A stretch of DNA of 64,000 nt. Source: Pseudomonas fluorescens (lineage in GTDB: Bacteria; Pseudomonadota; Gammaproteobacteria; Pseudomonadales; Pseudomonadaceae). Below the pieces are notes generated by a model. That model saw only the letters and a program-made list of their open reading frames with translations. It was not told where the DNA came from and did no database searches. The stretch lies in contig NZ_CP012831.1 in NCBI RefSeq assembly GCF_001307275.1, positions 4,518,501 to 4,582,500 of the forward strand, in the 5' to 3' direction. Below are positions 44,202 to 52,568 of the stretch, piece by piece; within the stretch, counting starts at the first letter, position 1, and every line of letters begins with the position of its first letter. The translations under genes were made by a program, and so were the position numbers.

Positions 44202-45383
44202 TCAATCAGACAACGGAACCGTGAGTTGATACCAATTATGGCTAGGGGTAGGAAGACTTAAATCTATCTTCATTCGCAAGTTTTCTGTGTCTATTGATTG
44301 CTTTTCAAGAAGTTGCCTAAGCTGTATTGTCTCTTTGGCATGTTGTTCGGATAATTGTTGCTGTATGACTAATTGTTCTCGGAGCAAATTCTCGGTTACT
44401 TTCTGAGATGTTGAGTTTCCTTCATCGATGCTTTGCGATACGGAAATTTGCCACCATGTTGCAGCGAGCGAAATTATTGCTGATATGATTATCGTCCATT
44501 TCGTCCAGTTTAGACTTTTTTTAGCTTGGTCAAACGATTCTTTTGCGTTTATCTGGTCGGTTTCGGCCTTTTGAATCCACCCTGGAAGAATATCAACTAC
44601 GATTGTCTGGTGCAGCCCACTAACGATATCGAGTAAAGCATTTATGTGCATATTTGTGTTACGTGTATTCTGCGCGCTTTCTAACGTAGCCCTTCCAAGT
44701 ACCGTTTCTTCTGGGGGGGTAATATGGGGTACGAAGGCTTGAAAGTCGGAGCTTGACCGGCTGAGAGTGTCATCTTCGACAGGCGTTCGTAATGCATCTG
44801 TCGCCCTTTTTAGATTTGACGATGCATTGATATCGGCCAGCGTAGCTGCAGCTCTAAGGGTTTCAGGTCCAGAAAGAGATTCGCGAATGTTTGTAAGTAC
44901 AGACATTTGTTCTTGGATTTTTTCCACAGCGCTCTGTCCAAGAAAACTATAGCTGCTGTCAATGGACTTACGCATTTCCTCCAGTAAATTCTTATTACGT
45001 AGAGCTTCTCTTTCCTTGCCTATCTGAACTGCAGACCCAAGTTCAGCAATGCCCGGCTGTGCAGGTAAATCGCTCCAGTCATTTTTTTTGGCGATCATCG
45101 AATTGAGTGCGAAAAAATCTGTGTCTATTAACTTTTTGAAGTCTTCTTCTGAAAGTGTGCCATTTACTTGCTTGTTTTGTTCACGGCTTACCAGTCGCTG
45201 TAGTGCCATTCGCCCTAGTTCAAATGGTTTATCACTTTCAAAATGCTTCCAGTCGCCTCGATTTGCACTTCGGACATATAATGGACCTAGCGAAGTTTTA
45301 ACTTCTGATTTTTCAGGTATAAAGTCAGAAATCGACATTTTTTTTGACAGTGGTTCCGGCGACGCAGAGGGTTTTTTGTCCAT
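44202..45383 (-). CDS. Membrane-anchored coiled-coil protein of unknown function
   Basis: 393 residues, visibly AT-rich compared with the backbone. One transmembrane helix near residue 292-310 ('WTKWTIIISAIISLAATWW'), a long N-terminal cytosolic part and a C-terminal Gln/Glu-rich coiled coil ('LLREQLVIQQQLSEQHAKET', about 335-355). No enzyme motif found. Located between the second att repeat and the integrase genes, the slot where prophages often carry lysogenic conversion or superinfection-exclusion genes; that role is only a guess. Confidence 0.75.
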   Translation of the reverse strand: MDKKPSASPEPLSKKMSISDFIPEKSEVKTSLGPLYVRSANRGDWKHFESDKPFELGRMALQRLVSREQNKQVNGTLSEEDFKKLIDTDFFALNSMIAKKNDWSDLPAQPGIAELGSAVQIGKEREALRNKNLLEEMRKSIDSSYSFLGQSAVEKIQEQMSVLTNIRESLSGPETLRAAATLADINASSNLKRATDALRTPVEDDTLSRSSSDFQAFVPHITPPEETVLGRATLESAQNTRNTNMHINALLDIVSGLHQTIVVDILPGWIQKAETDQINAKESFDQAKKSLNWTKWTIIISAIISLAATWWQISVSQSIDEGNSTSQKVTENLLREQLVIQQQLSEQHAKETIQLRQLLEKQSIDTENLRMKIDLSLPTPSHNWYQLTVPLSD

Positions 45384-45533
45384 CTAAAACGGTCCTTTGC
45401 TGGTAGAGGTTTGAGGCTAAGTTTCGAGATTCTACAACATCGACTAGGTGCCTTTGTGCAGATATATCCAGAGATTTCAGTTTAAAGGTGCAGCGTCAGG
45501 TTTCGCTTGCTAGCCGCTACTCACCGATTTTGC

Positions 45534-46013
45534 TCAGAGCCTCAGTGCTAACTGCAGCATGCCAACGACATCAGGCCCGTCCTCATTAATCCAGGTTCCA
45601 TAATGTTGGCGGATCATATTTCCGTTGGTGTGCCCCATCTGCTCCGCGATCCAGTCAACCGAGGCAACTCCGGTAGTCAGCAACTGACTGGCGTAGGTAT
45701 GGCGGCATTGGCCAGGCCCGCGATAGCGAACGCCGGCCGCTTTCAAGTGCGCTTTGAAGAACCTGTCTCTCACGACAAAGTCGCTGACGTGCGGCAGGCC
45801 GTTCTTGGTGTTGAGAAAAACGAAGTGCAGCCTGTGCTTGCGGACTGTCTTGTTGTCCCGCTCGACGACGTCGACCGTGCCCACTGTCTTGAGCTGATTG
45901 ATCGCGTCCAGTTTGCGCAGGGCGTCCCACGCAGGCTCCAGCAGACGCACCTTGCGCGTAGAGCGTCGAGTTTTCGTCACCCGATAGGCGTCACGCACCT
46001 TGGATCGGCGAAA
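45534..46013 (-). pseudogene. Truncated tyrosine integrase (C-terminal remnant)
   Basis: About 160 residues highly similar to the C-terminal part of the intact integrase encoded at 46059, from 'FRRSKVRDAYRVTKTRRSTR' to the end, including 'GPGQCRHTYASQLL' and the Tyr region 'RQHYGTWINEDG'. The N-terminal and arm-binding domains are missing; similarity breaks off at about 46013, and the sequence beyond (46014-46058) is unrelated. Stop codons do not interrupt it, but without the first 250 residues it cannot recombine alone. Confidence 0.88.
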
Positions 46014-46058
46014 ATGAGTGTTTGGGGTCAGACCCTACTATGATAGGGTCCATTCCAC

Positions 46059-47264
46059 TTATTCCGTGGCCTTGCTAAATACCGTTTTATCAATGGGTTG
46101 AAGGTTCAATGCTATTTGTAGCATGCCTACAACGTCTGGACCGTCTTCGTTTATCCACATTCCGTAGTGCTGTCGGATCATGTTCGCGCTTGTATGGCCC
46201 ATCTGCTCCGCAATCCAATCGATCGAAGCCACGCCCGTCGTAAGTAACTGGCTGGCGTAGGTGTGCCGGCACTGACCAGGCCCGCGATAGCGAACCCCGG
46301 CCGCGTTCAAGTGTGCTTTGAAGAACCTGTCCCTCACAACAAAATCGCTGACGTGCGGCAAACCACTCTTCGTATTCAGAAATACAAAGCGCAGCTTGTG
46401 CTTGCGGATCGTCTTATTGTCCCGCTCGACGACTTCTACCGTTTCCGCTCTCTTGGTCTGGTTGATCGCGTCTAACTTACGCAGCGCGTCCCACGCAGGC
46501 TCCAGCAGCCGTACCTTGCGAGTGGAGCGCCGGGTTTTCGTAACACGGTAAGCTCCGCGCACTTTGGATCTACGGAAAGTGACCATTCCCTGTTCCAAAT
46601 CGACATCCTCCCAGGCCAGCGCGATGGTCTCCGACACCCGTGGGCCAGCCCAAATCATAAATTGCACCATCAGCAGCTCCTGGGTGCGATGGGTGGGTGT
46701 TTCTAGGATCTGTCTGATTTCCGCCCGAGTGAAAGGGTCAGGGGCCTCTGGGTCGGGAAGACGCACAAATAGCCCTTCCGTTGGGTCATGGGCGACTTTC
46801 TTTCGGGTGCGGTAGAGTCGGAACACTTGGCGCACGTTGCAAATGATGTCGCGAATGGTTTTGTTCTTGAGCCGTTTCGACAGCGGTCCCTGGATCCACT
46901 CTTGAAGGTCTAGATGGTCAATCTGATCGATCTGGATGTGTCCCCAGCGTGGCCGTACGTGCACCTCAGCCTTATTCTTATACCCGCGAAAAGAGGTTGC
47001 GGCGACGCTGTTGCTTTTGATTGTCAGCCAAAGGTCCAGGTAATGCCCGAAGGTGTTTTCGGCCAGTTTGGTCGACTCGGGAAAATGCCGCCGGTAATCG
47101 AAAGTACCTGCCTGGATTTCGTACTCGATGACTGTCACCAGACGCTTTGCATGCTCCCGGTTCTCGGGTGTATTACCACCGGGCACAAGCTCCCGGCACA
47201 ACTCGCCATTAAAACGAAAATAGACCCGTACCGAATTTCCGCGGGCCTCTACGCCATCTGCCAT
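46059..47264 (-). CDS. int: Tyrosine-type phage integrase
   Basis: 401 residues from ATG 47264 (GGAGA five bases upstream); a longer start at 47297 lacks one. N-terminal arm-binding DUF3596-type region ('VYFRFNGELCREL', about 12-80), SAM-like core-binding domain (80-190), and catalytic domain with Arg in 'GPRVSETIALAW', His-Arg in 'GPGQCRHTYASQLL', His in 'QMGHTSANMI' and Tyr in 'RQHYGMWI'. It would integrate the prophage into tRNA-Ser. It reads toward the att site. Confidence 0.95.
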   Translation of the reverse strand: MADGVEARGNSVRVYFRFNGELCRELVPGGNTPENREHAKRLVTVIEYEIQAGTFDYRRHFPESTKLAENTFGHYLDLWLTIKSNSVAATSFRGYKNKAEVHVRPRWGHIQIDQIDHLDLQEWIQGPLSKRLKNKTIRDIICNVRQVFRLYRTRKKVAHDPTEGLFVRLPDPEAPDPFTRAEIRQILETPTHRTQELLMVQFMIWAGPRVSETIALAWEDVDLEQGMVTFRRSKVRGAYRVTKTRRSTRKVRLLEPAWDALRKLDAINQTKRAETVEVVERDNKTIRKHKLRFVFLNTKSGLPHVSDFVVRDRFFKAHLNAAGVRYRGPGQCRHTYASQLLTTGVASIDWIAEQMGHTSANMIRQHYGMWINEDGPDVVGMLQIALNLQPIDKTVFSKATE

Positions 47265-47368
47265 ATGCGTCTCCATGCAATCTATGAATAGCCCCACCGG
47301 AACCCGGCGGGAGGGAAGGCCGTCCCTGGCTTCCCGTGCTGCGTTGTTTTCGAGCTAAGCGCTATTGA

Positions 47369-47578
47369 TCAGTCCTGACGGAGCAACCAAAACAAGCTGG
47401 CACCTCTTTTGGGCCTCGAAGCTTTTCCTGACAGAGCTTCTTCGGCCCGACGTCGCTCGTTAATGGCCTGTCGGGTCTTACTGCACTTGTAGTGGTTGCC
47501 GTGGGCGCGGTATTTCCCGCATTGGTCGCAGAACCCCGTCAGGTCGAGATTCCAAGGAAAGGATTTACCATTGTTCAT
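47369..47578 (-). CDS. Small phage protein with Cys-rich zinc-ribbon-like segment
   Basis: 69 residues. 'GFCDQCGKYRAHGNHYKCSK' contains a C-x2-C...H..C arrangement that could bind zinc; the C-terminus is basic. Starts within the stop of the gene upstream (ATGA), so they are coupled. Position between primase and integrase is where excision or accessory early genes usually lie; no family recognised. Confidence 0.7.
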   Translation of the reverse strand: MNNGKSFPWNLDLTGFCDQCGKYRAHGNHYKCSKTRQAINERRRAEEALSGKASRPKRGASLFWLLRQD

Positions 47579-47730
47579 CGCGCCAACTCCTTGATACCGA
47601 CGCCTAGGGAGTCATGAAATACAGCGATACCGCCTGCCGTGGTTCGGGCGACGTAGGAAAGGTCATCATCGGGTTTCAGCGCGTTCGTGCTAGTCTCCCC
47701 GGCGCTGCTGCTTGGGTTCCGTGCTTGCAT
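47575..47730 (-). CDS. 51-residue early phage protein
   Basis: Not long, but well supported: ribosome site TAAGGAGC six bases before the ATG at 47730 and a four-base overlap with the next gene. Sequence begins MQARNPSSSAGET and contains 'SYVARTTAGGIAVFHDSLG'. No signal, no domain recognised. Confidence 0.65.
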   Translation of the reverse strand: MQARNPSSSAGETSTNALKPDDDLSYVARTTAGGIAVFHDSLGVGIKELAR

Positions 47731-47753
47731 GGTGCTGCTCCTTAGTGGTGGTC

Positions 47754-47783
47754 GGTGTCGAGGAGGTGGCGCTCCTCGACACC
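47754..47783. terminator. Perfect 12-bp hairpin in the early operon
   Basis: GGTGTCGAGGAG-gtggcg-CTCCTCGACACC lies between two early genes read leftward. There is no T tract on the minus strand, so termination is doubtful; it may modulate readthrough. Confidence 0.5.
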
Positions 47784-47840
47784 ATCTTTCAGGCCTTGGC
47801 CTGGTATTGCGTGATGATCGCTACGACTTCGTTCTAGTCT

Positions 47841-48179
47841 TCATGCCCATCGATTCCGCAACTCCTCCCAAATCGCATCGCCATTCTCGAAGTACCGCTG
47901 CACCTCTCGTTCGGTCGTGTTATCGAGCCGCAAGACGGTGATGCAGTCATCGAAAAGAGCCGCATCGAGCCGACGCAGTTCGGTCATGTCGAAGGGGTAG
48001 TCCTGGCCGTTGTAAAGCCCGAGCAAGAAGCGGCCTATGACGCCACTCTGTCCCGAATGACCTTGAGCGACCGGCACCAATCGGTGTAGCGCCTCAATGC
48101 CCGTCAGGCGAATAGCAGGAAGGGCTCTCTCGTATCGAAAAATTTCGTCAAACGCTTCTATGATTCGATCTGGTGACAT
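47841..48179 (-). CDS. Hypothetical phage protein (DUF7673-like)
   Basis: 112 residues, soluble. 'RALPAIRLTGIEALHRLVPV', 'GQSGVIGRFLLGLYNG' and 'FPFDMTELRRLD'-type 'YPFDMTELRRLDAALFDDC' are patterns seen in a small protein family of Pseudomonas prophages that accompanies primase genes. AAAGGAGC lies just upstream. Family name given from memory; function unknown. Confidence 0.7.
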   Translation of the reverse strand: MSPDRIIEAFDEIFRYERALPAIRLTGIEALHRLVPVAQGHSGQSGVIGRFLLGLYNGQDYPFDMTELRRLDAALFDDCITVLRLDNTTEREVQRYFENGDAIWEELRNRWA

Positions 48180-48242
48180 GGTGTTGCTCCTTTGATGTTG
48201 TCCAGGCGTTGCCCGCCTGGTGGTGGTTACAAGCGGTGTTGC

Positions 48243-50963
48243 TTAGGCGTTCTGGAAGGTCCAGCAACGCACGGTGGTGGATTTCCTAGCCATCGCGTTA
48301 TTGGCTGCCTGGGCCGCTCGGACGGCGCTGTAAGTGGCCTTGTTCACCTCAAGCAGCTTGCGGCTGCGGCTATTGACCAACAGCGTGCGCAGGGTCTTGA
48401 GATCCGCGAGGTTCTGTCGGTGATCGCTGGCTTTTTCGGCGAAGTCGTTGAGGTTGATGGCGATGAGTTTCGGGTCGACGCTGTGATTGACCTGCGGCCC
48501 TTCGCCGAGGCTTTCCAGGTACTCGTAAACGTCCCAAAATTCGGCAACCAAAGGATGGTCAGCGCTGATCGCCGCCTGACGTTCCAGAGCCATGCTGGTG
48601 AGGGCTTGATGGGTAGTGACACGCTGGTTTTCATCCAGCGGACAGATCAAACAAAGGCAGTCCACCAGCGCCATGATCTGGCTATGGTTCTTGATGATCC
48701 GCTCCACACGGATCTCCTTGAGCTGGCGCAGATGCTGTTCATGCACCGCCACGCGCTCGGCAAACTTCGCCATGACCTGGGCTTCAGCCCGCACAGCCAT
48801 CAACAGGAAATGGCTGAGCTGTTCCACCGGGATCAAGTTCAGGTTATCCGCAGCGGCACGGCTCTCTGTGGTCACCGCAGGGCGAGCAAAGTGAGTTTTG
48901 ATAATTCGGGTCAGGATCGCCTCCGACGCGCTGACATCGGCGTTCTGGCTGATAGCGACGACACCCCGAAACGGTGGCTCGTAGGTTTCGTTACCACTGG
49001 TTTTCATCCCCCTGGTGCCGAGGGTGCCGCCGCCAAAGAAGTCTTTCAGCTCGTCCCAGTCAAAGCCCTTGGCATGCGCCTTGTCCGGCTCGTTGCGGTC
49101 GCCCTCGATCAACACCACCGGCATGTTGGAAACTTGGCCCATGGCCCGCTGGCGGCCTGCACGTGTTGATTTCGAAGGGTCGAAACCTTCGTGTTCTCGG
49201 CCCAGGAGCTTCCAGAGAAAAGTCAGCAGTGTTGTCTTGCCGGCACCGGCCTCGCCCGTCACTTCCAGAAAGGGAAACGACTTGTACTGTGCGCGAATCT
49301 GTTCGGCGAACAGCGAGCCGAACCAGAACGCCAGTGCAACGATTCCCTTGGCGCCGAAACATGTCCAAAGCATGGGCAACCAGTCGTTGCGGTACTGCTT
49401 GGCGTCACGTTGGATGTGCATCGCAATCGATTTCTGCAGCGTCTTGAGCCGCAGCTTGTCGAACTCAAAAAAGTCTTCTTTGTTGACCTGGCTGACGATG
49501 CCATTGCGCACGGCAATGTCGCCGAACACATAGGCCCCATGCTCCTTGCTGTAGCCCAAATAATCGATGGTCTCTACAGTTTTAAGCCCATAGAGCTGGT
49601 CCTTCATGATCTTGTCGAGCTGCTGCCCGCTGCCAGTGAACACCGCGCCGGCAGCCATGCTGAGCAAGCGTTTCTTGAACTCGCTGGCGGCGGCGACCTG
49701 ACCGCCCGTGAAGGTGTTTTTTACGCTGCCGCCGTCGTGCGGAAAGTCCACGCGGAAGTAGTACCAGGACTCGTCAGTGACTTCGTTGCGCTGGAAGTAC
49801 AGCGCCTGGGGGTAGCAGTTGGCGATTTCGACAACACCACCACATTGGCGCAGTGCCTTGTCACGACGTTGTTTATCGTTAAGCAACTGGTCTTCGTGGC
49901 GCTCCGAAGAGTCCAACGCCTGCATGGTCTTGTTGAACTTCTCCAGGTCCATCTTGAACCAGTACAGCCGGCTCTCGAACTCGAAGTGAAACTCATAGCG
50001 CTCGCGCCATTCGTACATCAGCGCGCCTTTCTCGGTCGCGCTTTCGGCGATCAGAAGCGAGCCGTGATAGCGGGCGGTAGCCAAGTCTCTTTTAATTTGC
50101 TCGGTGCGCTGGGGCTCGTCATCTATAAAGGCCCAGCGTTGATGCAGGTCATTCCAATCGACCTTGCGGCTGTCAGGCTGAGGGATTTGCGCTGCTTCGC
50201 ATTCATAGCCCAGGGCGCGGGCCTGTTGTACCCATTGTCTGGTGTATTTGTGTGCACCGGGCTCGTTGTCCAGCGCCCAGACCAACTTGGGCAACTTGCC
50301 GCCGCGCAGTCGTGCCAGCTCTCTCAACGACTCTTCGGGGAACGCGTTGGACGACATAGACGACACCGCTGCAATGCCGTTATGCGCCAGAGCGATAGCG
50401 TCGAAGATCCCCTCGACAATCCACAGCTCGGCGACGTCCAGCAACTCGACGCAAGGCGGACACCACCAAACGCCGCGAGGACTATCCCCAGGCTTGAACC
50501 GAGCTTTCATCTTGCCGAAGCGATGAGGGCGATCGATCAACCGTTCCCAATACCCCCCTTTATCCAGGGCGAAGCGGACCGTAGTGCTGCCTTCGTTCAG
50601 TTCTCGGCAATAGTAGGACTCTTGGCTAAACCAGCCCTGAATCAGCTCAAGCCGAAACCCACGGGCAAACTCCAGATAGGCTCGAGCTGTGGCAGTGGGA
50701 TATTGATCGCAAGAGGGCGCTCGCCGGCTCCAGTCATCGAATAGATCCTCATACAATTCCTTAACGTGCCAGCGCTTCGCACATTTGCTTTCGCGTCCAC
50801 AAATGATCAGCCACGGTTTTGAAACGCGGGTATAAAGCTCTTTTTGTCCACAAGCTGGGCACTTGCCGCCGCGCCAATAGACGTCGCTGTGCCGCGTCTT
50901 GAATCCATAATCGTCCTTGAGCCGTTGAAGCACTTCAGCCCGTAGCGTTTCTGACTGTTCCAT
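48243..50963 (-). CDS. Phage toprim-domain DNA primase/helicase
   Basis: 906 residues from ATG 50963. N-terminal zinc finger ('GGKCPACGQKELY' with later Cys pair), toprim-like region ('LWIVEGIFDAIALAHNG', 'KLVWALDNEPGAHKYTRQW'), then a C-terminal DUF927/RepA-like ATPase with Walker A 'VTGEAGAGKTTLL' and Walker B-like 'PVVLIEGDRNEPDK'. This is a fused primase-helicase for prophage replication, functionally taking the place of P2 gene A. Reads leftward with the early genes. Confidence 0.9.
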   Translation of the reverse strand: MEQSETLRAEVLQRLKDDYGFKTRHSDVYWRGGKCPACGQKELYTRVSKPWLIICGRESKCAKRWHVKELYEDLFDDWSRRAPSCDQYPTATARAYLEFARGFRLELIQGWFSQESYYCRELNEGSTTVRFALDKGGYWERLIDRPHRFGKMKARFKPGDSPRGVWWCPPCVELLDVAELWIVEGIFDAIALAHNGIAAVSSMSSNAFPEESLRELARLRGGKLPKLVWALDNEPGAHKYTRQWVQQARALGYECEAAQIPQPDSRKVDWNDLHQRWAFIDDEPQRTEQIKRDLATARYHGSLLIAESATEKGALMYEWRERYEFHFEFESRLYWFKMDLEKFNKTMQALDSSERHEDQLLNDKQRRDKALRQCGGVVEIANCYPQALYFQRNEVTDESWYYFRVDFPHDGGSVKNTFTGGQVAAASEFKKRLLSMAAGAVFTGSGQQLDKIMKDQLYGLKTVETIDYLGYSKEHGAYVFGDIAVRNGIVSQVNKEDFFEFDKLRLKTLQKSIAMHIQRDAKQYRNDWLPMLWTCFGAKGIVALAFWFGSLFAEQIRAQYKSFPFLEVTGEAGAGKTTLLTFLWKLLGREHEGFDPSKSTRAGRQRAMGQVSNMPVVLIEGDRNEPDKAHAKGFDWDELKDFFGGGTLGTRGMKTSGNETYEPPFRGVVAISQNADVSASEAILTRIIKTHFARPAVTTESRAAADNLNLIPVEQLSHFLLMAVRAEAQVMAKFAERVAVHEQHLRQLKEIRVERIIKNHSQIMALVDCLCLICPLDENQRVTTHQALTSMALERQAAISADHPLVAEFWDVYEYLESLGEGPQVNHSVDPKLIAINLNDFAEKASDHRQNLADLKTLRTLLVNSRSRKLLEVNKATYSAVRAAQAANNAMARKSTTVRCWTFQNA

Positions 50964-51032
50964 GTCGCACCAACTGATGGGCAATACAAGCCCAGCCCTA
51001 CGGTCGAGTAGGGTTGGGTCAATGATTAAGGG

Positions 51033-51272
51033 TTAGAGCGAAGTAGGGTGGTTGAGGCCGGACGCCGCGTAATGCTCAGTCCAGGCTAACTGCACCAGTT
51101 TCATCGCAATGCCGGACGGCACCTCAAGTGCAACGATCAGATGGCGGATACAGTTTTTGAACAACTGATCGCCATCGGTAAGATGTTCTGCTTGGTGGCG
51201 AGCCAAATAGGCAAGGGCGGCCTGTTGCATGCTGCTGCGGTAATCAAGCGAAATAGGCTGGGTATCGTTCAT
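51033..51272 (-). CDS. Small hypothetical phage protein
   Basis: 79 residues, helical, soluble ('SSMQQAALAYLARHQAEHLT', 'CIRHLIVALEVPSGIAMKLV'). It directly follows the Ogr-like gene (stop at 51273, start at 51272) and precedes the primase gene, so it is part of the early operon. No family recognised. Confidence 0.7.
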   Translation of the reverse strand: MNDTQPISLDYRSSMQQAALAYLARHQAEHLTDGDQLFKNCIRHLIVALEVPSGIAMKLVQLAWTEHYAASGLNHPTSL

Positions 51273-51560
51273 TCAGTCCGCTCCATCCTTGAGTGGGGGT
51301 AATAGTTCGAGTTGAGCGACGTTCGTTGTCATCGCCTCACGACGTAGCGCGACATCTGCCAAAGGCAACTTGACCGCCGGGTTGGCCATCCCGCTGGGGC
51401 TCATCTCGTGTGTCATTTCAAACTCGGCGCGAACAGACCAACCGCAAGCCTCGTTAGTGCATTGCAAGTAAGCAATGCGAAGAAAAATATGTGTGCCCTC
51501 ACTGGTGCGGATGCGCATCCGTGATTGGCAATGGGGGCAGACCAATTTGTAAGTGCTCAC
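51273..51560 (-). CDS. Ogr/Delta-like zinc finger transcription activator
   Basis: 95 residues from GTG 51560. 'CPHCQSRMRIRTSEGTHIF' and 'QCTNEACGWSVRAEFEMTHE' give the C-x2-C...C-x4-C zinc site of P2 Ogr and P4 Delta, which activate late-gene promoters through RNA polymerase alpha. In P2 ogr sits at the end of the late operon; here it is next to the repressor and cox-like gene. Its start lies inside the end of the upstream gene. Confidence 0.85.
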   Translation of the reverse strand: MSTYKLVCPHCQSRMRIRTSEGTHIFLRIAYLQCTNEACGWSVRAEFEMTHEMSPSGMANPAVKLPLADVALRREAMTTNVAQLELLPPLKDGAD

Positions 51561-51804
51561 GGCGGCATCCTTGCGCGAGGGCTGATGGAATGATGATTGC
51601 CGGGACAGTACCGACCTTGATACCCAATAACACCGCAGCCCGATGGGCTTCGCCGCGGCGTCCTTTCTTCCGACCATTCAGCAGGTCGCTGACCAGGTTG
51701 CTGTTCAGCGAGTTCTGACGAGAGAACTCCGCAATGCTGATACCTTTTCGATCAAGCACCGCTCGGGCTTGCTCGGGTGTGAGAGGGGCGGGCATAGTGT
51801 CCAT
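51499..51804 (-). CDS. Phage DNA-binding protein (Cro/Cox-like)
   Basis: 101 residues. 'LTPEQARAVLDRKGISIAEF' and 'RQNSLNSNLVSDLLNGRKKG' form a helix-turn-helix like those of small phage regulators. It is transcribed divergently from the XRE repressor with an inverted repeat between, the geometry of a lysis-lysogeny switch. The C-terminal tail overlaps the Ogr gene by 62 bases. Cro-like or excisionase role cannot be separated by eye. Confidence 0.78.
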   Translation of the reverse strand: MDTMPAPLTPEQARAVLDRKGISIAEFSRQNSLNSNLVSDLLNGRKKGRRGEAHRAAVLLGIKVGTVPAIIIPSALAQGCRREHLQIGLPPLPITDAHPHQ

Positions 51805-51807
51805 TCG

Positions 51808-51842
51808 TGGGCATCCGTGTTGATTTGGTGCAATTATGCCCA
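51808..51842 (+). promoter_or_regulatory. Candidate repressor operator
   Basis: TGGGCAT (51808-51814) and ATGCCCA (51836-51842) form a spaced inverted repeat between the divergent DNA-binding and repressor genes. Confidence 0.5.
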
Positions 51843-51870
51843 AGGATTTGTGCCTGTAAAGGGTGAAAGT

Positions 51871-52245
51871 TTGAAAAGTTGTGCATCTGAAAATGACATG
51901 GACGTTGGCGTGGGTGAACGCTTGCGCGAAGAACGGACGCGGCTGGGGCTCAACCAGGAGGCCTTTGCGCAACTGGGTGGCATCACCCGTAATACCCAGG
52001 GCAGCTATGAAAAAGGCGAGCGAAACCCTGATTCCGTCTACCTTACGGCGGTGCTTAAGGCTGGTGTCGATGTGCCGTATGTTTTGACGGGAAGGCGGAT
52101 GCAACCTGCGCTCGAAGGCTTGAACGAGGCCGAAGAAGCGCTGCTGCAGCAGTTCAGAACGTTGTCTGACTATGACCAAAAAGCTGTGCATCGCATCATC
52201 AGCGCGATGGCTGAAGTGACCACCCTGTCAAACCAAGAGAAATAA
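51871..52245 (+). CDS. XRE-family prophage repressor
   Basis: 124 residues from the TTG at 51871, which has AGGGTGA six bases upstream; the first ATG (51898) has no ribosome site. 'RLREERTRLGLNQEAFAQLG', 'ITRNTQGSYEKGERNPDSVY' is a clear HTH_3 domain (about 15-70). The tail 'LLQQFRTLSDYDQKAVHRII' is the short C-terminal helix region seen in cI-like proteins without a peptidase domain, so induction probably does not run through RecA self-cleavage. Confidence 0.9.
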   Translation: MKSCASENDMDVGVGERLREERTRLGLNQEAFAQLGGITRNTQGSYEKGERNPDSVYLTAVLKAGVDVPYVLTGRRMQPALEGLNEAEEALLQQFRTLSDYDQKAVHRIISAMAEVTTLSNQEK

Positions 52246-52346
52246 CTCGTAGATATTTAAACGATTCGTTACGACGAATTTCGATTTTGATTTCCCACAA
52301 GCCTAAGTAACGTTGCGCACGCAATGCACTTAATGGAGTGGTGGGC

Positions 52347-52514
52347 ATGTTGGATCAGGATGAAAAAAAGAAAACTCGCGCGGATATGGACGAGCGCGAA
52401 AATTCTGAGCTAACACAGGATGAAGGGAATCTTCTTACGTGGTATAGGGATATGTCTGAGGTGGATCGAGGTTATATCCGACATGTTGCGCGGGCGTTGG
52501 CGTGCGCGCTCTGA
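52347..52514 (+). CDS. 55-residue protein resembling the repressor tail
   Basis: From ATG 52347 a 55-residue acidic-then-neutral protein ('MLDQDEKKKTRADMDEREN', '...LLTWYRDMSEVDRGYIRHVA'). The second half resembles the C-terminal helix of the adjacent XRE repressor, suggesting a partial duplication or a dimerisation peptide. GGAG lies 11 bases upstream. Not certain to be translated. Confidence 0.55.
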   Translation: MLDQDEKKKTRADMDERENSELTQDEGNLLTWYRDMSEVDRGYIRHVARALACAL

Positions 52515-52568
52515 TCAAAATAACGATCATGTTTATATTAATGTCAGTTGGCGAGTGGGAGGTTTAAT

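Noticed and set aside
49191..50744. A 517-codon plus-strand frame within the primase gene
   Set aside because: Antisense to the toprim primase/helicase, no recognised domain, no ribosome site.
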